In this document: piece after piece, positions 54,366 to 64,000 of the stretch
Position numbering within the stretch: position 1 is the first letter of the stretch
How the letters are laid out: every line of letters starts with the position of its first letter
Source: Harmothoe impar
Taxonomy: Eukaryota; Annelida; Polychaeta; Phyllodocida; Polynoidae
NCBI GenBank assembly: GCA_947462335.1
Contig: OX381710.1
Coordinates: 39,245,204 to 39,309,203 of the forward strand
Length of the DNA stretch: 64,000 bases
Direction: 5' to 3'
Notes under the pieces: model-generated
Seen by the model: the letters and a program-made list of their open reading frames with translations, nothing else
What the model was told of the DNA's origin: nothing
The model's database searches: none
Position numbers and translations under genes: made by a program

Positions 54366-54636
54366 GGCCAAAAAAAAAAAAAGGTTTGTTTCCGGTCACC
54401 CGACCGGGTCTAGCAAAACAGGGCCGGGTCCCCCTCTTTTTTTCTCTTTTTCAAATTTTTCCCTACATACCAGTTTTTACGGTTTGTAAAACGGATAATT
54501 TTTAAGGATTTTAGAGGAAAAACGCTAAAAATAGGCCTAATATGAAAAAATTAAAAAAAAAAAAAAGAAATCCGACCGGCCGGGTCTGGGTTGTCTGACC
54601 ATGTTACCGGAAACCAACCTTTTTTTTTATTTGGCC
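54366..54636. mobile_element. Harbinger-type MITE, 271 bp
   Basis: TTA on both sides (54363-54365 and 54637-54639) and ends GGCCAAAAAAAAAAAAGGTT... against ...AACCTTTTTTTTTATTTGGCC. The inverted match continues through a tttccggt word. It shares tagcaaaacagggccg with the element at 61680-62229, so both belong to one family. Confidence 0.82.
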
Positions 54637-55257
54637 TTACCAGCCCCGTGTAGACAGCCAGCGCCCCCTCCACACCTGGCGGCCAACACGGGCACTAGGG
54701 GTACTACCGGGATGTGTACATGGTAACCAAGGCAACCCACTGCGGCGGCGGTCGATGACTAAGACCTACGTCACAGAGCACTAAGTAGTCGTCCTGGACG
54801 TAGACTGCGGTTGCAGTGGTTCCTGTTCTCTATCTCACCTACGTCTACTGTATCTGGGTAGACCCTCCACCAACGTCAAGTGACAGTAGGATAAGGCTAT
54901 ACACATACTGAAACAGGCTCCTCTACTGCCGGCCTCTTCTAGTTTCTTCTACTACGTCAGGGACCTCTGTGTCCAAAGCTACAGAACAGATCATCACAGT
55001 CCACATGTGTAGCATGAATGTGTTCAGATTAAACTGGTCTCTAGCTCTAGAAAAAAACACAATGTCGGACACCTAATGTCCATACTTCCTACCTGTATAG
55101 CCTAGTACCCTATCCTATTATTGGGGACAGGGCACAGGAACCAACACGAAATACACAGTACAAATGTATATCAAGTCCATGTAATTATAATATCAGAAAT
55201 ATTGTGAATTCATTTCTACATGGTTCGTGGTATACTGTAGGCCTATAATATTATATA

Positions 55258-55883
55258 CACAGAGAAGAGAAACAGTGTCAAAAGGGAGTCCATGTTGCAT
55301 CCAGGATGACTCTCTAGGGGAGCCCTCGTCCTTATGTGACCCCCTTTAATAGGTGAGCCAAGGAGTCATGTGACTCCCCACTCCCTTAGGTCAGCCAGGG
55401 AGTCACCTAGGCAGTGATGCCAAGTTACCCCAGCCCAAAATCGTATTTGTTACGATTTTTGAACCCCAAAATCGTAATAATATTTGCTTAAAATCGTAAC
55501 AAAAATCGTAACAGTAGTATGTCCTTCAGAATGCTCTTAAACATAGGTTTGAGCTTTATGCTCCATAATAAATTGATGCACTAATGAATGCCTACTCCAA
55601 CATTCTAAAGCAGTCAGTTTGTAGGCAGGGGTGTGGCAAGCAGTTTCAAAGGAAGAGGATCAGAGGGGGTTTCTCCCGGTTTCTCTTTTCTCCTAAAAAT
55701 CATATGCTAAGTTGCCAACAGAAATCGTGATGGTCGTAATAGGGATCAGAATCGTAAAATTACGAAAAAAACGTAACACTTGGCATTCCTGCCTAGACCC
55801 CGTTAGTCAGCCAAGGCCCCCCTAAAGAGGGGAGTCATTCTGGAGACAATATCTGGACTCCCTTTTGACGCTATTTCTTTGTG
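55258..55883. mobile_element. Fold-back MITE, second copy of the 9043-9305 family
   Basis: Ends are cacagagaagagaaacagtg...tcaaaagggagtcca on the left and the inverted tggactcccttttgacgcta...tttctttgtg on the right. gggagtcac and ggtgagcca words recur inside. It is interrupted by a 381 bp element (55411-55791); without it this copy is about 240 bp, close to the 263 bp of the sister copy. Confidence 0.78.
55411..55791. mobile_element. MITE nested inside the fold-back MITE
   Basis: 381 bp with inverted ends GCAGTGATGCCAAGTTAC and GTAACACTTGGCATTCCTG, flanked by CCTAG (55406-55410 and 55792-55796). The interior repeats aatcgtaa/acgattt words about ten times on both strands. CAGTG-type ends are hAT-like. 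The nesting proves it arrived after its host element. Confidence 0.75.
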
Positions 55884-56916
55884 GTTATTATGTGGTTCAT
55901 TGCATGATCTCTCCACACATTAGTTGATGCGTCACACATGCATCTTACAGAATTACACTGCTTATCATATGAAGGTGTAGACCGTTGTGATAATCAAAAT
56001 GGCACAACGTTGTCTGGAATACTGTGTTTTATGTAGACACCACGTGACACCATTTGTAGGCAGCCATCCCACATACAGCTGATGGTCTTGCCGAAGGTTG
56101 CTGACGGTGAAAACCTTCGTGAAATCTGCTGTTCTCTTTCTGTCATCTTCCAGTTATCAACAAGCTCTGTCCTTGGAATATCACATGTAATCCCGGGCAT
56201 GTAATAAAACAAATAATAAAAACTTGTTTTTGATTTCCTTGTGAAGGTTCTCGGCCGGGGGGGGGGGGGAGATCTTTCTCCTCTTTCCTTATTGTGTATA
56301 GGCTATACATAGTCCCTCTGTCCATCAGTTGTCTAGCCTTGATAATGGATGTCGCAAGGCAACAGTCACAGTCACAACAGTCAATAGTGAGGATGGTCAG
56401 TGTGAGCCAACTGTCAGTCTGTCCAATAATCATGCACAGTAAGTAAATATACAATCAACAATCACATAAGAACATGTATTTGACATTAGATACTATATAT
56501 AGTTAAGCCTTAAAGTAAAAAATTGTAATAACTGTTGTAATCTACAATCATGAATTAAAGGGTGCACGCCTAGTATATTATGAGAACATACATTTGCATG
56601 TAACTGGATATACATATATATACATTATGGCTCGTCCTTCATGACTGCATTTTTAAACATCAGAAAATGCCTCTTTCAACTATAAATAAGCATTGCGTTT
56701 ATACTAAATCTGGGAGGGAACAGTGCTATGCTGAAAAGCCATGAATCAAGACCTGTATCCCATACAAATAACCTTACAATATAAGTACACACCTATTACA
56801 AAAGACATGTATCACCCATGTACCTCCTGCTGAGTAAAACCTGACACCTCATCTGGAAAGGCTCATAACGCAGGCTATTTATTGTCAGAAAACTAATAAT
56901 TCATATTTAAGTCTAA

Positions 56917-57236
56917 GGGAGTGTTCATTTATTATTTACAGGGGGGGGGTGGTGGGTTTGGGGGGGGGGGCGTAAAAATTTCCGACCCCTTCTGAGGGGG
57001 GGGCGTAAAAAATTCTGCCCCCTCTTGAGGGGGGGCGTAAAAATTTAAGCCCCTTTTTAGCCAAAAAGCCCGCGCGTTACTATAGTTCAAAGGGGGGGGG
57101 CGAAAAATTTTCGGCACCTTCGGCGGGGGGGGCGCGAAACGTTACACGCGCTCTCGAGGGGGGGGCGTAAATTTTTTTCGCCCCTCCGCGCGAAATCTCA
57201 CCACCCCCCCCCTGTAATTAATAAATGAACACTCCC
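56917..57236. mobile_element. G-run-rich MITE with TAA target duplication
   Basis: 320 bp flanked by TAA (56914-56916 and 57237-57239). About 37 bp inverted ends (GGGAGTGTTCATTTATTA...) match almost perfectly. The interior has G runs of eight to ten, each followed by cgtaaaaatt-type words, alternating across the element. TWA duplication and a GGG terminus fit PIF/Harbinger. Confidence 0.88.
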
Positions 57237-57239
57237 TAA

Positions 57240-58017
57240 GGGCCCTAGTACCGGCATGGCATGTCGTAGTAAGTACCAGACTCTTACCCTGAGTTACTCA
57301 ACACGACCTCAGGCCATTAGGTCTTACATAAAATACGCAGGTGAGGGAGTGACTCGCCTTGCTACTTCCGGTTGGGGGAGCAGGTGAGTAGGTGAGACCA
57401 CTCCCCCCAACACGGATCCTCCGGTGCACTCACATACATCTGTATTAACTACTGCCAGGACCGCTCTTTAACAGACACTCATGATGCCATAAGTCATAAT
57501 AGAAATATGTATACTGGTCTAGGTTGTGGTTATTCTATTACATATTATATATAAACTAAAAAAAAATTAAAATATTTTTTATTCAGGTTATATCCAATAC
57601 ATGTATGTTAAATTACATACAACCAGAAACTCGGCTACAGCTAATACCGATCTGCCCCAACCCAGTTGGGGAATAGCATTAGATAATTCTTTTTTTCAGT
57701 TTTATGAATGCAAACTTCAGTATACAGGGCAAAATTAAATGAGGAAAATAGTCTTAGACTAGTCTATGGCCTAGCTATTGATGAGGTAGTGGTAATCTAT
57801 ATGTTACCAGGGATGACAGTCCATATAATGTATTATTGTACCTGACTCTAATAATAATAAAAAGTGGCCGTCACTCCAACCCATCAAGCTGCCCTATCAA
57901 TATACATCATGTACCAATAGAAAATTAGAATTTGATATTATATCAATCGCCACAAAGTTTTTTTTCTTTTTAAAGATGAAATTGGCATATACAATGTAAA
58001 ATAATAAGAATACTTAC
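57240..58017. other. AT-rich non-coding stretch
   Basis: No gene recognised. A ccggttggggg/ctacttccgg patch near 57361 and T runs near 57958 are the only distinct words. Confidence 0.4.
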
Positions 58018-58224
58018 TTAGCATATGAGCGGACGGTAGGGCCAGAAATCCCATTGACTCCAGGTAATGTGGTCGGCTGGCAGGCCGTCAGTGTGTGGGC
58101 GGGGTGCCGGGGGCAGCTGGCCTGGGGGCGGCGGGGTGTCGGCACACTGACACCGGACGCCGACGATGGGAGGGCGATGGCCGACGGTCGGCTCCATACA
58201 CCTCACAACTCTCCCTGAGCTCAC
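58018..58224 (-). CDS. Candidate first exon with splice donor, product unknown
   Basis: A GC-rich segment ending at an excellent donor (TAA|GTAAGTATT, left of 58020). From ATG at about 58200 (MEPTVGHRPPIVGVRC...) the frame stays open to a TAA overlapping the donor, so either the start lies elsewhere or the exon is 5' UTR with a short ORF. The rising GC content and Pro-rich codons toward 58300 suggest a promoter on the minus strand. No homology is recognised. Confidence 0.3.
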   Translation of the reverse strand: MSSGRVVRCMEPTVGHRPPIVGVRCQCADTPPPPGQLPPAPRPHTDGLPADHITWSQWDFWPYRPLIC

Positions 58225-60332
58225 ACCACACTCACAGTGAGCAGCTCACGGAGCTCTGAGTGAGTCGGTCTGAGCTGCTCCCTCCCTACTCCTCCCCCAT
58301 ACAGCAGCTCACACCCACTCCTGGGTAAAACCACCAGCGGCTGCTGACTGCAGTGGTGCAGGGACAGGTAGGAGGTAACTGACAGCAACCTACTATTACT
58401 ACACTAGTAGGTAGACCCACCCCTCCTCCTGCTCCTCCTTCTCCTGCTCCAGTGGCACCTTAACGTACAGGATGAGGTCAATAAGAACACCTTGCCGAGC
58501 TGCTCATCCCGTTATCCATGTCGCAGCTCCTTGGCAATTCCCTATGTTAACGAATAGTAGTAAAGCAGTGAGTATCCCTGGATTAGGTTGTAGCTGCTGG
58601 AGGTGGTTGGGCAGTCCAGGTCCTGGCCACAAACTATGAAGATCCCCAGAGGCCTCCTCCAGGGCAGGCAGGCTGGTAGCTGCTCCTGTCCTTAGCTGAA
58701 GCACACATGAGGGGTATACCTAGAGGACGTTTGTGACAGGGTAATACCCTGGAGACTGCTGCAGAGGCACCGCAGAGATGCAAGGCATCAGGGCAATGTA
58801 AGAGACAATAGTCCTGGAGGCAGTGGTAGTAATCACATGTAGTATTCTGGTAGTGGTAATTATATATGTGGTATGTTCCCACTGATATACTATCTGATTC
58901 CTGTGGCCACTACAAACAGCACGAATTCAACACCACTAGAGCCACCAGGAGGAGGTCAGGCCTACATCCTCCGGCTCCTCCATGCTCCTCCTGTATGCCT
59001 CCTCCTGTACCTGTACAGCACCTAGCCCTGTGGTATACAGAGGTGTCTGAGCAGCTCCTCCTGGGCACCGAGCAGCTCTGTAGCTGCAGGCTGTTGTCAC
59101 AACGCGTGCAGCGCGATGCTCACACGTGTGAGTTGCTCCTCTGTCAGATCCCGAGCTGCTCTCGGCGGTCAGATGCTGGCCGCCATAGTCGCTGTTCTAT
59201 ATTGGGCTTTACGTATAAGGCGGTGGGGTAGGGAGGGGGGCAGGCAGGCCCCGACACTCTACCCGAGTTGCTCCTACCAGCCGCCTGCCGCATTGCCTTA
59301 CGTGACGCCTGCCGAGAGAACCACCAGCCAATCACTAGATCCCTTACAGCCCGGCATTGGTGCACTCCTAGAAGCCAATGGCAGAAGCCGACACGAAGGT
59401 GGCTTCTTAATACTCTCGCGTCTGCTCGGAAGCGACGAGAGTTTACTCAAGTGGCGTTCTTCAGCCCAGCACGGTCGTGTTGAGTTGCTTTCTCCAACAC
59501 AGGTCTTTTCCAAACACATAGGCTACAAACTGCGAGCTAAACGCTCCCAACAGAGGCTCTAGTAGTAGTTCTTTTATTATCCCCTAGTTGTGTAGCTGCA
59601 AGAACACTGCACAGTGTTGCCATCTTATAAGAAGTTTGTGTTTTGTCTCACCGGTAGTAATGATAATAAGTGACAAACATTTATAAGAGGAAAACATGCT
59701 GAAGAAAAATCTGCATTAATATTTATGACCATGCCAGATGAGTATGGTTATATTGACCATACATTATTATGTTGCTTTTAAAATAAAATACATTGCCAGA
59801 AATAATTTAGAAGGTAATGTCATGATATGTGATAACTGTTTTACCATTCCCCCCTCCATAGAAAGAAAACACACAGAAGTCAATATTTTTGGAAAAAGCC
59901 CGTTTTAATAATGTCTCCATGGTCATTGTAAAGGATTACAAGTCATCAACTACTGGACATAATACTCCATCTGACAAGAAAAGCTCAACAATAATGAGCA
60001 AGTGATGGTCTTTTATGTACGGGGTAAGTTTATAGTAGTACCCTGAAGACATTGTGCGTAGGGCCTAGGCCTAAATCATACTACAAAGGTATAAAAATAC
60101 TTCAAAATGATGCTTTAGAAACATTACACAAATATATATTGGAAGCTCGCTTGCTGCATATATGTAGCTCTATGAACAGTAGAGGACATATCTTAGAAAT
60201 ACTTCCTGAACACTTTGGTGAAGTTATAGTTTTAGAGTGTACTTTTTTTGGGGTACACGATCCACTTACACTTGGTTCTGTTACACATAAGGGTATATTC
60301 CTAGCAGACCTCAGCTTTTCTATATTTAGGAA
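58225..60332. other. GC-rich upstream segment grading into AT-rich DNA
   Basis: 58230-59560 is rich in CpG and in gagctgctcc-type words on both strands, consistent with a promoter region or CpG patch. Overlapping frames of 60-150 codons in several frames look like composition artefacts. 59560-60332 is AT-rich with nothing recognised. Confidence 0.35.
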
Positions 60333-60410
60333 CTAAGAATATCAATCAAGTACCTCGGGGGACAAAGATATCTAAGAATATCAATCAAGTCGCTCATGGG
60401 ACCAAGATAT
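60333..60410. repeat. Tandem duplication, 2 x 39 bp
   Basis: ctaagaatatcaatcaagt starts at 60333 and again at 60372, each unit ending in aagatatc or a variant. Confidence 0.85.
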
Positions 60411-60574
60411 CATCTCCTATGTCCACAAACCAGTCAACTCTGACAATCAAGGACACAATCATGTACACAAATGGTGGGGTCGAATTTGTATTGACATGAA
60501 AAATAGTCAAACATACATGAAAATCAATAATTGGTTCCGTTTTGTATATATGTGTAGCTTTCCCATCTAACAAA

Positions 60575-60700
60575 AAAACGTTATTTTACGTCAAAATAAC
60601 GTTTTAAACTTTATATAACGTTATGTCATACTAAAGAGCCTTAGAAAAACGTTGACATATAACGTTATATAACGTTATAAAATGGTGTATAACGTTATTT
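60575..60700. repeat. Cluster of AACGTTAT palindromic words
   Basis: aacgttat or its complement occurs about seven times in 126 bp, twice joined as tataacgttat. It may be subterminal repeats of a decayed MITE. Confidence 0.7.
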
Positions 60701-61679
60701 GTATACTGGGTTAGCGTATACTTCACTTCCCAGCACACGATTAAAAAAATACCCAAATGCTTAAATGCTGAATATGAAAACGTTTATGCTTAAATACATT
60801 ATACAAAAGTTGTTTTAAATCCTAAAATATTCACTTTAACACTGCTACAAGAGTCCCCTCATGAGAATATAAACAATCACCTAAATATTGCAATACTTGA
60901 TTTCACTTTGAACTTTCACTCCTAAATCTCTCTTTTCTCACTCTTTATATCTCACAACGACTCTAACTACATGTACTAAGAAGAACTTTTCTTCTGAACA
61001 GACAACAAAATACCTACATATCTACTAAGCGTTGTACGATGATAGAAAGAGCATCTTATCACCATTCAGCAGCACGCTGAAACCCATCACAAGGAAACAC
61101 ACACCGAGTCTCACAACATAGAGGACGTTCACAAATGATGACACCAGTGGCCACTGATATTTGGGCTTTTTTCAAAACTGTTGCAATCTCCTCCAATTAG
61201 ATTGAAGATTTCCCTATGGAGGGGTACATTCATATTAAATTAACAGTTCGTCAATAAAACTGACACCCCTTCCGTTAGGCATGTAAATAATGACGGCCTC
61301 AGAGAGAAAACATTTTCAGCAGCGGCCGTCTTCTCCATGGGGCCAATGGGTGACGTATGTACACGTCTTTTTGTGAACATCCTCTACACGCATCTATATT
61401 CACACACATCGGACAGCACATGTCAACATTATGCATGTCTAACACTTACAACTTCAGGTGTTTTAGAAGTGCACAATTTGGGTGGAAGATAGTAATTCCG
61501 AAGATGGTATGTTTCAAATATTCATATTTCCCACCAGTATGCACATGAATCTTGGTGTATAGGTTGAATGTTGACCATACGTTTTTTCCCTAGAAATTTG
61601 GCATAATAAGGCCCAGTGACCAAGGGTTTAATTACAGAGGCCTCAAACAACCCTTCAATGTCTATAGTAGTTTAAGTTA

Positions 61680-62229
61680 GGCCTAAAAAGAAAAGAGGGC
61701 GTGTTCCAGTCACCCAACTTTACCTAGCAAAACAGGGCCGACCCTAACCTTTATTTGGACATTTTTCGGAAATTTCATCATTTTTTAATGTAAGATCGGT
61801 TAAAATCGTAAAAATAAACAACCCACAAACAAACAATAAGATAAAAAGTGGATCCGACCCTACCTAGACCTTCTGAGCATACCTAGACAAAACTCCCCGC
61901 CATTGACATACATGCACATTCATACTTCACGAGTTGAAGCTGGGTCATATCACACGATGTCGAAGGCTGAGTGTGATATGACCCAGCTTCAAGGAGTGAT
62001 GTATGATGTATATGTATGTCAATAAGTGGGGTTTTGTGTTTATTACATGGCCCTACAGTCTTTGAATGAAGAAAATCAACAGAATTGGAGACGATGGAAT
62101 ATGGCTACACCGTACTCCATCGGGGCATGGAGTACGGAGCTCCCATAGGCTTAGCATGGAGAAGGCTGTATACCATGCGGGTACCATGTAATAAAATGTA
62201 TTACCGGAAGCGCACCTTTTTATTTGGCC
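61680..62229. mobile_element. Harbinger-type MITE, 550 bp, with central hairpin
   Basis: TTA on both sides (61677-61679 and 62230-62232). Ends GGCCTAAAAAGAAAAGAGGG on the left and the inverted CGCACCTTTTTATTTGGCC on the right match imperfectly. It shares cagtcaccc and tagcaaaacagggccg words with the element at 54366-54636. The longer interior holds an exact 22 bp inverted repeat. Confidence 0.7.
61934..61992. repeat. Perfect 22 bp inverted repeat, 15 bp loop
   Basis: Arms at 61934-61955 and 61971-61992 are exact reverse complements (containing gaagctgggtcatatcacac). Weaker pairing extends outward to about 61890 and 62032 (tgacatacatg against tatgtatgtca), so the whole forms a fold-back of about 140 bp. 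Confidence 0.9.
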
Positions 62230-62472
62230 TTATTACATCGGCACAGCACGTAAATCAATATATGCCATGAGTACTATTGATACTGCATAAAATAGACTTG
62301 TACAGACTTGGTCTACTCATTTCCTGAAAGCTTTTTTTTTGTAAATGTATAATATATATTCATGCCATGAATATTATACGCATAAAATATATTTAAAAAA
62401 ACAAAAACAAGTATGGGACAATTGTGCACTTCTAAAAGACCTCACCTTTACTTTAAGATCGTCCTTTCCAGC

Positions 62473-62906
62473 TCACGCAGGTAAAGGATCACCTGTCTCC
62501 TGGACGGGGATAGTCGGCTCACTAGGTCCAATTTCTGCCGACAGAGGTCCCTGTGTCTCCGGCACGATGAGATGGCTGAGGTGGCGTTCTTGTGTTGGAG
62601 CACCGTAGGTGCCTCCACCTGGTGTCGGCAGACTGAAGTTCTCCAGCACCCACACAGACATGAAGAAGACCACGTCCATCCTCCCCAGGGCCCTCACTGC
62701 CTTCAAGAGGACCACTAGTGTCACGCGTTGACGTCTCAGGTGAGCCAGGAGGTCATCGAACGCGCATGCGCCGCTGAGGACTTCCGGTGGGACACCAAGT
62801 GCTGCCCCCAGGTGGCGGAAGTTCCGGTCTCCCACCAGAGGGCGCGGGTGGAGGCTGGCACCTAGACGTTCCGTCATGTCAAAGTCCAGCTCAGCCACAA
62901 GACGAT
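62473..62906 (-). CDS. Death-domain exon of a signalling protein
   Basis: The exon begins right after a textbook acceptor (gcctcttgtcccatacag, AG at 62907-62908) and is open to a TGA at 62473-62475. A donor-like GC|GTGAGC overlapping the stop could end it at 62477 instead. The translation runs LVAELDFDMTERLGASL, then RNFRHLGAALGVPPEVL, DDLLAHLRRQRVTLVVLLK and AVRALGRMDVV. This is the six-helix pattern of death domains (D-x-x-x-LG-x-x-LG, then LL-x-x-LR, then L-x-ALR-x-LGR-x-DVV). Such domains recruit partners in apoptosis and innate immune signalling. Which protein it belongs to is unclear, since upstream exons lie beyond the right edge. The tail after DVV is Pro/Gly/Thr-rich. A CTCF-like word (62832-62845) is coding sequence here. 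Confidence 0.6.
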
Positions 62907-64000
62907 CTGTATGGGACAAGAGGCATGTTATGATGTCAGGTTAATTATACCACGTCCAGCTCAGCCACAAGACGATCTGTATGGGACAAGAGGCATGTAA
63001 TGATGTCAGGTTAACTATTCTATGTCCAGCTCAGCCACAAGACGATCTGTATGGGACAAGAGGCATGTTATGATGTCAGGTTAATTATACTATGTCCAGC
63101 TCAGCCACAAGACGATCTGTATGGGACAAGAGGTATGTTATGATGTCAGGTTAATTATACTACGTCCAGCTCAGCCACAAGACGATCTGTATGGGACAAG
63201 AGGCATGTTATGATGTCAGGTTAATTATTCTATGTCCAGCTCAGCCACAATACGATCTGTATGGGACAAGAGGCATGTTATGATGTCAGGATAATTATAC
63301 TACGTCCAGCTCAGCCACAAGACGATCTGTATGGGACAAGAGGCATGTTATGATGTCAGGTTAGTTATACTACGTCCAGCTCAGCCACACGATGATCTGT
63401 ATAGGACAAGAGGCATGTTATGATGTCAGGTTAATTATACTACGTCTAGCTCAGCCACAATACGATCTGTATGGGACAAGAGGCATGTTATGATGTCAGG
63501 TTAATTATACTACGTCCAGCTCAGCCACAAGACGATCTGTATGGGACAAGCGGCATGTTATGATGTCAGGTTAATTATACTACGTCTAGCTCAGCCACAA
63601 TACGATCTGTATGGGACAAGAGGCATGTTATGATGTCAGGTTAATTATACTACGTCCAGCTCAGCCACAAGACGATCTGTATGGGACAAGAGGCATGTTA
63701 TGATGTTAGGTTAATTATACTACGTCCAGCTCAGCCACAAGACGATCTGTATTGGACAAGAGGCATGTAATGATGTCAGGTTGATTATACTCCGTCCAGC
63801 GCAGCCACAAGACGATCTGTATGGGACAAGAGGCATGTTATGATGTCAGGTTAATTATACTATGTCCAGCTCAGCCACAATACGATCTGTATGGGACAAG
63901 GTGCATGTTATGATGTCAGGTTAATTATACTACGTCCAGCTCAGCCACAAGACGATCTGTATGGGACAAGAGGCATGTTATGATGTCAGGTTAATTATAC
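62884..64000. repeat. 70 bp minisatellite, 16 copies, built from an intron/exon boundary
   Basis: Sixteen units of exactly 70 bp start at 62884, 62954, and so on every 70 bp to 63934. The last is cut by the window edge. Divergence is a few substitutions per copy, without indels. On the minus strand each unit holds 47 bp of intron end (branch-like cctgac, pyrimidine tract, catacag acceptor) plus the first 23 bases of the death-domain exon. The first unit is the real boundary. Confidence 0.97.

Noticed and set aside
53983..54366. 127-codon plus-strand frame
   Set aside because: Spans a splice-like donor and runs into a MITE; only the 47 bp exon candidate within it has any support.
59116..59562. 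148-codon plus-strand frame in the CpG-rich region
   Set aside because: Multiple overlapping frames on both strands are equally open, which points to composition rather than coding.
62884..64000. CRISPR array
   Set aside because: The direct repeats are contiguous with no unique spacers, the unit is an intron/exon boundary, and the genome is eukaryotic.

Overview
The window looks like a stretch of a marine invertebrate genome. It has AT-rich non-coding DNA, large introns with GT..AG splice sites, many small DNA transposons with terminal inverted repeats (TIRs), a DIRS/Ngaro-type retroelement and an env-bearing Ty3/gypsy element. I see no bacterial operon structure. The exact phylum (amphioxus, mollusc, other) cannot be fixed from sequence alone.

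Layout. 1-3.5 kb: remnant of a DIRS-like retroelement (gag with CCCH plus CCHC zinc fingers, then a reverse transcriptase split by a piggyBac-like MITE in a clean TTAA site). 8.8-39.8 kb: two minus-strand exons of an ARHGAP6-like RhoGAP gene. The large first coding exon (38853-39827) and the second (8815-8971) are separated by an intron of about 29.9 kb. That intron holds several MITEs, tandem repeats, a possible nested cysteine-knot (IL-17-like) exon on the minus strand and three weak plus-strand exon candidates. 43.8-53.9 kb: an 8.9 kb, apparently full-length errantivirus-like endogenous retrovirus on the minus strand, with two 419 bp LTRs in which I see no differences, a 4 bp target duplication, and gag, pol and env open. 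It sits inside a 1.17 kb Harbinger-type DNA element. 54-62.3 kb: more MITEs, including one nested in another, and a candidate first exon on the minus strand. 62.5-64 kb: a minus-strand exon encoding a death domain. Its 3' splice acceptor and first 23 exonic bases are tandemly amplified as a 70 bp unit, 16 copies, running off the window edge.

How the parts relate. The retrovirus shows the usual 5'-LTR, primer-binding site, gag, -1 frameshift, pol, env, polypurine tract, LTR order. Gag would form particles, Pol supplies protease, RT/RNase H and integrase, and Env resembles the furin-cleaved class I fusion proteins of the baculovirus F/errantivirus type. The RhoGAP exons splice in compatible phase (0 to 0, leaving phase 1). 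The most unusual structures are the tandem splice-acceptor array, the intact env-bearing element, and the MITE that splits RT motif A.

Limits. All calls come from reading sequence and translations. No homology search, splice predictor or folding program was run. Exons shorter than about 60 codons can easily have been missed, and long stretches are labelled as holding nothing recognised.
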